Source: Uranotaenia lowii
Taxonomy: Eukaryota; Arthropoda; Insecta; Diptera; Culicidae
DNA length: 64,000 nucleotides
Assembly (NCBI RefSeq): GCF_029784155.1
Contig: NC_073693.1
Span: 23,596,002-23,660,001 of the forward strand
Direction of reading: 5' to 3'
The notes under the pieces: generated by a model
Seen by the model: only the letters and a program-made list of their open reading frames with translations
The model's database searches: none
Told to the model about the DNA's origin: nothing
Shown here: positions 1-11,680 of the stretch, in pieces
How the letters are laid out: each line of letters starts with the position of its first letter
How positions within the stretch are numbered: position 1 is the stretch's first letter
Program-made: the position numbers and the translations under genes

Positions 1-204
1 TGTTCCAATCACAAAAAACTTTCAGCACATAGTTTTTTAAGTTAAAAATTATTTTAAACTTTGATAGGCCATACCTCTCATAATACTCAAAATAAGGGCT
101 TCCAAGCTGTTCAGTTGTGTAATTCGAATTTAAAATCTTATTATGCATTTCAATGACTCAATATTTACTGTTCTCATTTATTTAAATAAGTCATAAATCA
201 AAGA

Positions 205-1850
205 ACAAGTGAAGGAATCAAGGATATCAAGTATATCAAGAATATTATGAAAATCGTAAAAATCTAGAAAATCGAGAAAGCCTAGAAAATCAAATAAATT
301 AAGGAAATCATGAAAATCAACAAACTCAAACAATTTAAAAAATCAAGAAAATCTATAGAACAAGAAAATTAAAAAAAATTGAAAAAATCACAAAAAAAAT
401 CAAAAAAACCAAAAAAATCTAGAAAATCTAGAAAATGAAGGAAAATCAAGAAAATCAAGTAAATCAAGTAAATCGAGAAAATCAAGAAAGTCAAGAACAA
501 CAAAGGAACAAGAAAATCAAGAACAACAAGAACAACAAGAACAACAAGAACAACAAGAAAACAAGAAAATCAAGAAAATCAAGAAAATCAAGAAAATCAA
601 GAAAATCAAGAAAATCAAGAAAATCAAGAAAATCAAGAAAATCAAGAAAATCAAGAAAATCAAGAAAATCAAGAAAACCAAGAAAATAAAAAAATCAAGA
701 AAATCAAAAAAATCAAAAAAATCAAGAAAATCAAGAAAATCAAGAAAATCAAGAAAATCAAGAAAATCAAGAAAATCAAGAAAATCAAGAAAATCAAGAA
801 AATCAAGAAAATCAAGAAAATCAAGAAAATCAAGAAAATCAAGAAAATCAAGAAAATCAAGAAAATCAAGAAAATCAAGAAAATCAAGAAAATCAAGAAA
901 ATCAAGAAAATCAAGAAAATCAAGAAAATCAAGAAAATCAAGAAAATCAAGAAAATCAAGAAAATCAAGAAAATCAAGAAAATCAAGAAAATCAAGAAAA
1001 TTCAGAAAATCAAGAAAATCAAGAAAATCTAGAAAAACAAAAAAAAATCAAGAAAATAAAAAAAAACAGTAAAATAAACAAAAGGAACAAAATCAAATGA
1101 ATCGAGAAAATCAAGAAAATTGAGAAAATCAGGAGAATGTAGAGAATCAAGAATATCAAGAAAACCAAGAAAATCGAGAAAACCAAGAAAATGAAGAAAA
1201 TCATAAAAATCAAGAAAATAAAAATAAATCAAGAAATTTAAGAAAATCAAAATCATACAGAATATCAAGAAAATCAAGATGTTCAAGAAAACCAATAAAA
1301 TCAAAAAAATTAAGAAAAATAAAGTAAATAAAAAAATACAAGAAAATCAATAAAAACGAAAATCAAAAAAATCAAGAAAATCAAGAAAATCAAGAAAATC
1401 AAGAAAATCAAGAAAATCAAGAAAATAAAAATAAATCAAGAAATTTAAGAAAATCAAAATCATACAGAATATCAAGAAAATCAAGATGTTCAAGAAAACC
1501 AATAAAATCAAAAAAATTAAGAAAAATAAAGTAAATAAAAAAATACAAGAAAATCAATAAAAACGAAAATCCAGGAAATCAAGAAAATGAAGAAAATCAA
1601 GGAAATTAAAAAATTAAGAAAGTTCTGTAAAACTAGAAAATCTAGAAATTATTAAATTAACATTCGATAAAAATCAAGAGAATCAAGATATTCAAGACAA
1701 TCAAGAATAACAATTCAATCAAGATGATCAAAAAAAAAAGAAGAAAATGAAGAAAATTAAAAGTGAATAAAAAAATAAGAGAATCAGGAAAATTAAGAAA
1801 ATCAATATAATAATGAAAAACAAGAGAATCAAGAAAATAATTTATTTAAC
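205..1850. repeat. 9-bp tandem array A, unit AATCAAGAA
   Basis: Degenerate to near-perfect tandem array of a 9-bp unit in the AATCAAGAA orientation. The cleanest part is about 540-1030 and both edges decay gradually. A local variant block with unit AACAACAAG lies at about 520-560. The unit has no stop codon in several frames, so the lysine/serine/arginine-rich and phenylalanine/leucine/isoleucine-rich ORFs here are artefacts. A segment of about 155 bp occurs twice, at about 1211-1364 and 1418-1571. Confidence 0.95.
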
Positions 1851-2559
1851 TGTTGATTGCGTGCAAAACAAAATGAAATTTACTTATGAAGCACATAATT
1901 TAAAAAAGAATCTTCAAAAACACAGATATTTGAAGAAGTTGATTCGAGATTGTGAGTAGCAGCAAGTAAATTTATAAGGAGCAAGTTAACAAAGAGTTTG
2001 GATATGAGAAGAAGCAGAAGAATTCCAATCTGAAAATATGAATTTCTTATTTTTTATAAAAATAATTTAATCATAAAAGAATTTAAAAAACTAACGGTCG
2101 AATGATATGTTCACTGTGAATCGGGTTGTTGTTACAAAATTCATTTGAACATGCAACAGTAAAGAAATTTCAGCTTTAGTCTTAGAAACAAAAAATGTCA
2201 AAGGTTCTAAAACAAGATTTACTTTATTTCCAGTTTCTTAAAAAAAATCAAACAAATTCACAATTAATTTTTCTCTACTTGAAAACAACAAAGAGAAAAA
2301 TATCTCGTAAAATGTGAAAACATTCTACTAAACAAACAGTTCTCTGGTTTAAAAAGTAAATTAAATTTTTTATCAAAAAAATGTTTTTATTTATAACATG
2401 ATATTAATTTATAAAATTTAGCTAAGAAGCTTCTATTGTTTTTATTAAAAAAGCCGTTCGACTATTTAAGGGAACCTTAAAAGGAGCAGGCCTTAATTCC
2501 CAAAAAACAATAAGTCCATACACAAAATAAGCACTAAGTACCTTCCCAAACCATCGAAT
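1851..2559. other. AT-rich unique DNA, nothing recognised
   Basis: AT-rich non-repetitive DNA between array A and the GC-richer island. I see no coding signature, TIR or RNA gene. Confidence 0.6.
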
Positions 2560-4430
2560 TACCATAAAACGAAATTAGCTTTCCATGATCCTCCACAATG
2601 CTGCACAATTGAAAAGCCGAGCTCAGTAAACATTGCACAGCATAGGCACACGCACACCACAATCCGATTGGTGCACCTGAGAAAAACGTGAGTCAATCTC
2701 CGCTGCATCCGATCAATCACCCAACCCTTCTTCTGCGACCAAACAACCACCCACCACCACCCAACGCCATCGTCGTCAAAGCGTGTTGAACTTGAACAGC
2801 ACTTTTCTCATCCGACGAGGGGAGCAAATTGGCGGCCACCCATCCATCCACCCACTCACTCAATACTCGCTTGTTCAGCACTGTTATTGTCCGGCGTTTT
2901 TTTCTTTCCGCCCGACTTCGTTCTCTTCGGGTGAACTCGTTCATCCCGACCGCGATGAATTCCGAAGCCGATCGTGTGGTGGTCACTCGGGCGAGATTCG
3001 GTGAACGTTGTCGTCGATGAATTACTCTCTTCGCCTTAGAATTTGTTGAGGGAGAGTGAACTCTTCAGATTGCTCCACTGGGAGAAGAACTAACCCCAGT
3101 AGTTTTTACTCTGTAAATAGTCGTTTGCATTACGATTACCGCAAGAGAGTGTATGCGTGCATGTGTGTGTCTATTTGATGAACTTGAAATTTTGCGGCTC
3201 CCCATTTGCGTCAAGTTCGCTCTCAAGTTCACCCGAACCGGAATATACCTACTTACTTACCCGAAGCCGGCAACAAACAACAACTGATATCGCACATGAT
3301 ACGACGAGAGCGTGGCCGCCGTCGAGGGTCAGCCGACATGAATCGGACGGGTAGAACCGAGTGTGTATGCCCGAGCCCGCCACTCTACACTTCACTGCTC
3401 TCTACACTGACTGGTTGGCATTGTGTTTTGTTTTTGTTATTGTTGCTTCTTCCTACATGTGAGGCGGCGCGTATGTGGTTTGTTATCTTCATCAACATGT
3501 GTTGTTTTTTTTCTCTTGTCTATTTTTTTCCTGCTGCTTTATATACCTTCATTATCTCGTTGGTTATCATGTCGTTTGTCATTCTCTCTTCACGTTGGGT
3601 TTTGTTTTTCATTCAATCTTCACAGTAAAGTTTGTTTTTTTTGCCTCCCATATAAACTTAAACTGAATCATGTACGGAAGACGGGGATACATCGTTTTTG
3701 CTCCCGGTTTGTTCTTTATTTTTATCGGAGAGCGCTCGTTCACTTTCTCAAATTTTGGGAGAGTGGGATGACAAACCCGCGATGATGAATCTCCACCGTT
3801 TGTTTGTTTTTTTTTCTTTTTTCGTCTTTTTCTCAATCCCGCCCCGGTTAGGTTCAAAAGGTTCGCGCGAAAAACCGGGATGAATCAAAAATAAACATCG
3901 CGTGCTGCTGTTGGTTCAGCAAAAAGTCGTTCAACATTTTTCGCGTTGGGATAGGTTAGGGATTTGAATTTCCCTCATCCCACAATTTCTTCCCCGTTTG
4001 ATTATGAACGGGAGAGACTGCCATTCGGGAGAGAATATTTATACACTCGGGGAGGGAGAATTTCATAGCGCCAGTAGTGCAGACTAAAGCAGTCGGGAAC
4101 CAGAAAACCGGGAATAATTTAACAATCTATTCCGTTTGCCTCGCGTTGTTGTCTGTGGCCAGGGACTGGGTTCAGGTTATGTTTTGGTTTTGTTATTCTT
4201 CCTGCAGTTTGATTGTCGGTTGATGTTGATTTGGGATCAGCCTCCCGTCGTTTCGCCCGCTTGGGTGAAAGGCGTGATGCTCGGGGAGTGAAATAGAAAG
4301 CAGTTTGGTTGGATTATATTCTGCGAAGATTTTCAATCTTATGTTACAAACTGGGTGTGGAATGTTATTGAGCAGTGTGGGATTTTTTAAAATTTCATTG
4401 TACGCTATTCTATTCTTACTCATGATAATC
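2560..4430. other. GC-richer island, putative promoter/5' region
   Basis: Compositional island between two arrays of opposite unit orientation. It is richer in CG dinucleotides than the surrounding DNA. The small ORFs in it are low-complexity (poly-F/L/C) and unconvincing. It contains the promoter-like cluster near 4036-4095. It could be the 5' end of a + strand gene or an enhancer. This is inference from composition and motifs. Confidence 0.3.
4036..4095 (+). promoter_or_regulatory. candidate core promoter (TATA, Inr, DPE-like)
   Basis: TATTTATA at 4036-4043 lies 29 bases before the A of an initiator-like TTCATA (A at 4065). AGTCG at 4091-4095 fits the RGWYV downstream element at about +27. 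The spacing fits arthropod TATA/Inr/DPE promoters, but the individual matches are weak. A possible weak donor (CAG followed by GTTATG) lies about 110 bases downstream. Confidence 0.3.
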
Positions 4431-7400
4431 TTTATTTTCTGATTTTTTTATTTCATTGATTTCTTTGATTTTCTTGATATTTTTAAATTTCTTAATTTCT
4501 TTATTTTTTGGATTTTGAAAGATTTTCTTTGTACTCTTGACTTTAATTTTTCATTACTGTTTAGATTTTTATCATTTTCTTGATTTTCCGATTTTCTTGA
4601 TTTTCTTGCTTTACTTGATTCTCTAGATTTTCTTGATTTTTTTTTATTTTATTGAAAGTTTTTGATTTAATTATTTTCTTGATTTTCATTATTTTCTTGA
4701 TTTTTTGATTTTCTTGATTTTCCTGATTTTCCTTATTTCCTTGATTTCCTTAATTTCCTTAATTTTCTAGATTTCCTTTATTTCCTTGATTTTCTTGATT
4801 TTCTTGATTTTCTTGATTTGCATGATTTTTTAATTTTCTTGATTGTCTCAATTTTCTTGATTTTCTTGATTTTCTTGATTTTCTTGATTTTCTTGACTTT
4901 CTTGATTTGCATGATTTCTTAATTTTCTTGATTTTCTTGACTTTCTATATTTTCTTCATATTAATTAATTTTATTTTCTTAATTTTCTTGATTTTCTGGA
5001 TTTTTACGATTTTTTGGTTTTTTTTTTCTCGATTTTCTTGATTTTCTTGATTTTTTTCATTTTCTTGATTTGTTTGATTTTCTTGTTTTTCTTGACTTTC
5101 TCAAGTTTCTTGATTTTCTTTGTTTTCTTAACTTTCCAGATTTTCTAATTTTTTTTTGATTTTCTTGATTTTCTTGATTTTCTTGATTTTCTTGTTTTTC
5201 TTGATTTTCTTGATTTTCTTGATTTTCTTGATTTTATTGATTTTCTTGATTTTCTTGATAAACTTGATTTTCTTGATGTTCTTAATTTTCTTGATTTTCT
5301 TGATTTTCTTGATTTTCTTGGTTTTCTTGATAAACTTGATTTTCTTGATGTTCTTAGTTTTCTTGATTTTCTTGATTTTTTTCTTGATCTTGAGCAAGAA
5401 TATCAATAAAATAAAAAAAAATCAAGAAGGTTCTAAACAAATACAATATCAATTAAATAAGAAATAAGAATATAAAAAAATCAAGAAAATAAGCCGAGAA
5501 TTCTTATTTTTCTTGATTTTTTTCATATTCCTTATTTTCTTGATTTTCTTGATTCTCGGGTTTTTGGTTTCTTAATTTTTTTAATTTATTGTTTTTTTTT
5601 TATTTTCTCGATTTTCTTGATTTTCTTGATTTTCTCGATTTTCTTGATTTTCTGATTTTCTTGATTTTCTTGATTTTCTTGATTGTCTTGATTTTCTTGA
5701 TTTTTTTTATTTTCTTGATTTTCTTGATTTTCTTGATTTTCTTGATTTCCTTGATTTTCTTGATTTTCTTGATTTTCTTGATTTTCTTGATTTTCTTGAT
5801 TTTCTTGATTTTCTTGATATTCTTGATATTCTTGATTTATTTGATTATCTTGACTTGTTTTGATTTCTTGTTTTTTTTATTTTCTTGATTTCATTAATAT
5901 TCTTGATTCTCTTAATTTTCTTAAACTTCTTTATTTTCTTGATTTTCTTGAAGTTGATGATTTTCTTAATTGTCGTAATTTTCTCTTTTTTCTTGCTTTT
6001 CTTAATTTTTTTTTTATTTTAATGTTTTTCTTGATTTTCACAATTTTCTTGATTTTCTTGATTTCCTTGATTTTTTTTTGTATTCTGGAAATTTTTATTT
6101 TATTTATATTCTTGATTTTCTTAATTTGCTGGGTTTTCTAGATTTAAAAAAAAAATCATGATTTTCTTGATTTGTTTAATTTTTTTTTACATTCTTAATA
6201 TTCTTGATTTTCTTGACTTTCTTTAATTTCTAGATTTTCTTCGTTTTCATAATTTTCTTGAAATTTTTTTTTTATTCTTGCTATTCTGTTGATTTTTAAA
6301 TTTTTAAAGACTTTCTTGATTTTGATTTATTTTAATTTTCTTGATTTTCTAGATTTTTTTTGATTTTCTTGATCTTCTTAATTTCCCTTTTTAAGACTCT
6401 TGACTTTCTATATTTTCCTGATTTCCTGATTTTTTCTTGATTTTCTTGTTTTTTTTTTATTTTTTTGATTTTCTTTATTTTCTTTATTTTCTTGATTTTC
6501 TTGATTTTCTGGATTTTCTTGACTCTCTTGATTTTCTTGATTTTCTTGATTCTTAATTTTAAAGATTTTTTTGTATTTTTATATTTTCTTGATGAACTTG
6601 ATTTTTTTGTAATTTTTTGTTTTTATTTTCTTGATTTTCTTGATTTATATGATTTTTTTTTTTTAAGACAATCTGGTTCTATCATATTTTATTGATATTC
6701 TTTTTCAGATTAAATTGATTTTTTCATCTTCTTGTTGAACTGATTTTTCTATATTTTTTTTTGATTCACTTGATTTTCTTGATGTTTTTGATTTACTTGA
6801 TTTTCTTCATTTCCATGATTATTTCGAATATCTTGATTTTCTGTATTTTCAATATTTTTTTGATTCTCTTGATTTTCCTGATTAACTCGATTGTCTAGAT
6901 GTTATTATTTTTTTTTGATTCTCTTGATTTTCTTGATTCTCTTAATTTTCTTGATTTTTTATATTCTAAACTTTCTTGATTTTCTTAATTTTTCTTAACC
7001 TTCTTGATTTTCTTTGTTTTCTTTATTCCTGATTTTAAAGATTTTATTGTTTGTTTTTATTTTCTTGATTAACTAGATTTTTGAGATTTTTTTTTTTATT
7101 TTTAAGATATTCTTGATTTAACAAATATTTTTTATTTTCTGCATTTTTCAGATTAAATTGTTTTTTTTTTTTCATTTTCTTGTTGATCTGATTTTCTTAA
7201 TTTTTTTTTGTATGTTTATAATTCACTTGATTTCCTTGGTGTTTTTGATTCACTTGATTTTCTTGATTTTCTTGATTTCCTGATTTTCTTGATTTTCTAT
7301 AATTTCTTTCTATTTTTGATTATCTTGAATTTCTTAAATTTCTTGATTTTCTTGATATTCTTGATTTTCTTGATTTTCTTGATTTGCTTGATTTTCTTGA

Positions 7401-8270
7401 TTTGCTTGATTTTCTTGATTTTCTTGATTTTTTTTATTTTCTGGATTTTCTTGATTTTCTTGATTTTCTTGATTTTCTTAATTTTCTTGATTTTCTTGAT
7501 TTTCTTGATTTTTTAGATTTTCTTGATTTTCTTGATTTTCTTGATTTTCTTGATTTTCTTGATTTGCTTGATTTTCTTGATTTTCTTGATTTTTTTTTGA
7601 TTTTCTTGATTTTCTGGATTTTCTTGATTTCCTTGATTTTTTTGATTTTCTTGATTTTCTTGATTTTCTTGATTTTCTTGATTTTCTTGATTTTCTTGAT
7701 TTTCTTGATTTTCTTGATTTTCTTGATTTTCTTGATTTTCTTGATTTTCTTGATTTTCTTGATTTTCTTGATTTTCTTGATTTTCTTGATTTTCTTGATT
7801 TTCTTGATTTTCTTGATTTTCTTGATTTTCTTGATTTTCTTGATTTTCTTGATTTTCTTGATTTTCTTGATTTTCTTGATTTTCTTGATTTTCTTGATTT
7901 TCTTGATTTTCTTGATTTTCTTAATTTTCTTGATTTTCTTGATTTGCTTGATTTTCTTGATTTTCTTGATTTTCTTGATTTTCTTGATTTTCTTGATTTT
8001 CTTGATTTTCTTGATTTTCTTGATTTTCTTGATTTTCTTGATTTTCTTGATTTTCTTGATTTTCTTGATTTTCTTGATTTTCTTGATTTTCTTGATTTTC
8101 TTGATTTTCTTGATTTTCTTGATTTTCTGTATTCTCTTATTTTTATGATTTTCTTGATTTTTTTTTATTTTTTTCAATTTGAAATTGTTTCTACTTTTCG
8201 CTTTTTTGATTTCTTGTTATTTTTGTTAATTTTCTTTCCTGTTTTGTCCTAGTTTTAATTTTTTGTCAAG
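4431..8270. repeat. 9-bp tandem array B, unit TTTTCTTGA
   Basis: Array of the same 9-mer as array A in reverse-complement orientation. It is heavily degenerate from 4431 to about 7250 and nearly perfect at about 7630-8120. Variants include single-base changes and unit-length changes in T runs. The FLI/FLD-type and IKK/SRK-type ORFs across it are artefacts. Confidence 0.95.
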
Positions 8271-8800
8271 TTATAAATTTATCAAAATTTGTTAATTTTT
8301 TATTTTATTTATTTTTAAATTTCACTGTTTTTTCATCCCAGATTGTTTATTTAGAAATATCTAAAATTTGAATCTATTGATGAGTTCGCTAAAACATGAT
8401 ATTCAAAGTTAATGATGTTCCATTTAAATATTTCCTTCATTTTTCTTTACCAGTAGATTAATAATTTCTTTTTTTAATGTTTTTTTTTAATTGAAGAGCT
8501 GTTTGTTGAAGGCTTAGTACGAATTTTCTGCTTATGGTAAAAAAAACTGAAAAGTTACAAGATCCAACTTCTAAATTTCTGTACTGGATTTTTTTTATAT
8601 TTTATCTGCCGAGCACTTTACAAAGTCGTTCGAATACTTAGTTTCAAGATGTTTTTGAAGGTTATAACAAATTTCTCGTTTGTTTGGAAAATACGACGCT
8701 TTAAAGCCTTCCCCTTTCCTGATTTTGGAATAAGAAAAAAAGTTATGAATGACTGGATGAAATTTAGCGACCATAAATTTGAATTTGAATAATCCAATGT
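8271..8800. other. AT-rich unique DNA, nothing recognised
   Basis: T-rich DNA at the array edge that grades into non-repetitive sequence. No gene, TIR or RNA structure was recognised. Confidence 0.6.
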
Positions 8801-9840
8801 TCCAATCTTGGCCTCAGGCCTCAGTCAGTCCTTCGAAGCCAAATCGGATCTAACCACAATTTATAGGACCTTCGTCAATCTTCCGCTCACATGCCATGTC
8901 GTGTAGCTTTAGACGCCGAATAAGGAACTATATTCATATAGGTTTCAATCAACCTCAACCACATCGCGCACCACACAAGCCTCGCGTTAAAGTCGCGTGG
9001 TTAACCTCCAAAAACGCCAACCACTATTTCAGCTATACCTAACCCTAAGTAGAGTCGACTCAAAACCACCACCCAGTGAGCTTAGGTATAGAATGTCAAT
9101 GTCAATGACAATCTAATGATTAAGTATCGCGGGTAGATTTCTCAGTAGTTTGGTTGCATACATGCATCCCCCCATACTCGTAGAGACACGCATACACACT
9201 TACGCCTCGTTGCAAATGTTTAAGGGGCTTCTAAGAACGCCTCCGGGCGTCTGATCGACGGCGATGATCCGGTGATCAAGTAATACGATCGGTTAATGAT
9301 TTTGTGCTGTAGCTGCAACTCTCAGGCGTCACGACGACGTCGTCGCCGCCAGATCATAGAACCTCCTTTTATGGTGGCTATGCTGTGGATTGTATAACAC
9401 ACCCTTTTCGTCTCGACTCAACAACGATCAAATCTCAAAAATCTTGTGTTGAACATCAAATATCCGACGTAGTAGTTTGTAGTATGTATGAGCAAAACAA
9501 CTTCTAGTAGAGTTTTGAATGAAAACACCCAAATCATCCAAGTGATCGAACGAATAAAAAACTTGTTCGAATCAACCTCTCGAAAAGCTAAACGAGTTAG
9601 GGGGGATGATTAGGCACTGGCAATGCGATGGGGTTGCAAAGTCGGGGGTTATGCTCCCCGGACTGGTCGTAGATCGCGCTGTAGCAGCAGCAAATTTCAA
9701 GATCAAATTCATGGCTCTAAAAGGCCAGCCACGACGTCGTCGACTTTGGTTGGATTGTAACAGACAGAGGAAGGCGCAAAAGAAACTGCGCGCCTTCGGC
9801 GGAGTTTTGAGACTCTCTAGCTAGCGGTTCGAGTATGAGG
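8801..9840. other. GC-richer island, putative regulatory DNA
   Basis: Non-repetitive island with many CG dinucleotides, including a run of ACGACGTCG-type motifs near 9330-9350. A 72-codon ORF at 9606-9824 (+) has no recognisable domain. Composition suggests a regulatory or noncoding exon region. Function is not assignable from sequence alone. Confidence 0.25.
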
Positions 9841-11680
9841 AACTGACTCTACGACTAAGCCGGCAATAGACGAATCGGTAGAGAGGATGGAGCACGCGGG
9901 TCAACAATATTGTGGTTAGGTTTTTTTGCTAACGAAACCGGATTTTGGAGGTGGTTTTGTGCATGGCTATGACTAACGACATTAAATCACGTTCAATGTC
10001 AAGTTCGATGTGGAAGCTGAACCGAGAGTTCGGAAAAGGGAAATATGCGCACGAGTTAGTTAGGAAAAAGGATTCCAAATGGAGGAACTTTTACTTAGCT
10101 GGTGCGTAGCTTCAAAGTAATTATAAAATAATATTTTTGTTGTAAAAATCCTATCTTTTCTTAGGGTTTACTACAAAATAATGTTCACCCTCACAAGACT
10201 AAACGGAAATCACGAAGTAAAACAAAGTTGAAAGGAAAAATGACAAAGTTGTCACGACATGAAATAGGATTTGTTTGCACAAAAGCCGAAAAATTTGTTT
10301 TCTCAAGCTCGTAAAAACAAATAATATTAAATTTCTACAAACAGTTTTTTAGATGAGAGACTTTGGGTGGAAGAAGCTACACTTTCAGCTTCTAAAGAGT
10401 CTGTACACATTATATTAACTTTTTGGAGAACTATAACACAATTTTTTGTAATTTCTTTTTAGTATTTTTTCATAAAATTTTCTGAAATCTTAACCGCATT
10501 AGGGTTTCTGTGGTGAAACCAAAACCATCGATTTAAATAAAGTTTACTTACGAGTATGCACATTTTAATGCAAATTTGTCAATACCAACTGGTTCCAAAA
10601 ATCTTTTAGCCAACCATTTGATTGACCATAGCCAAAAATTCGATCCACCAGCCACTCCGTTCCGCTAGCAGCTTAGTGCGGTACCAGTTTTCATGGTCAA
10701 CAACATTTGGCTGGATTCATCAAACCTTGATCGTGACCATATTTTTGTAGTTTTTTTTTACCTTTGCGCTTTACTTCTACAACATTCCTCCAATCAACGC
10801 GTGCAATAGAAGTTTGCCGATTCTCGTCTTCGTCGTGTGAATCTGTCCCATTCACTTCTTGTTTTTTTTTTCTTGGGGGGAGACCACCACTCAAACGGCT
10901 TCTCTCCATAAGTATACGATGACCAAGCGTGACGTCAGCAGAATTCGCTGCATCCCGCAGCTTGGGATGTTGTGAACCAAATCTTAGAATGAAGAGTGGA
11001 AAACAAACTACTACTAGTTGTAGTTGATTTTTTTTATTCAAGTAAAACTTGCGGAACTGAATCCAGTTCCAAAACGATTCGCACCACCACCAGTGGACAC
11101 GTTTTTTGGCGTGACCTTGTTTAGAGCTGGTATCATTTATTCGACGAGAGTATAGCTGGGGATACCAATAAAATATTTTGGACAAATATAAACGGCAGCC
11201 GGCGTCACTAGCTATTTTCTGCCAGTTGTCAGGTTTCTCGGTTGAGAAGTTTTGCTTGCAGCTATTTATAAAACCTGCTTAAGTTTTACCAACTGATCAA
11301 GGTTTATTTTGCTGTCGAACAGATTTGATTTACTGTAGATTTTTCGCCAAGCGTATCTGTTCACGCAATTTTCACGGCTATAAACCTACTTCACTACCAA
11401 TATACTGCGTCTATATGTTTTTTCGCAACTGAATCAGCTATTAAACGAAAAGCTTAATTCGAGGAAACGTTTACATTTGATTTTGACAAAAAGTTGAGAT
11501 CGAAAGGATTCTTTAAAAATCTTCTTTAAGTTCTTCGAAAAAGTTCTTGAAGTTCTTGAGAAAGTGAAAACACAAAGATTTCAATCATCATCTAAACAAA
11601 TAATGTTTAGAACTTTGCTGTAAAACCAAGTAAGCTGCAAAACGTTACACACCAGAAGAATTCTGGTGTCAAACTTGAAT
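9841..11680. other. unique DNA, one unconvincing ORF
   Basis: No recognised feature. The longest ORF, 10697-11185 on the minus strand (162 codons), matches no family I know. Its composition is erratic (Trp/Lys clusters), and an ORF of this length is expected about once by chance in a window this size. No splice-site pair or homologous neighbour supports it. Confidence 0.5.

Noticed and set aside
3206..3785. Overlapping ORFs rich in Phe, Leu and Cys
   Set aside because: They arise from T-rich DNA and overlap each other in several frames; no signal peptide or domain pattern holds up.
10697..11185. 162-codon minus-strand ORF as a host gene
   Set aside because: No recognisable domain, irregular composition, and a length expected about once by chance in this amount of sequence.
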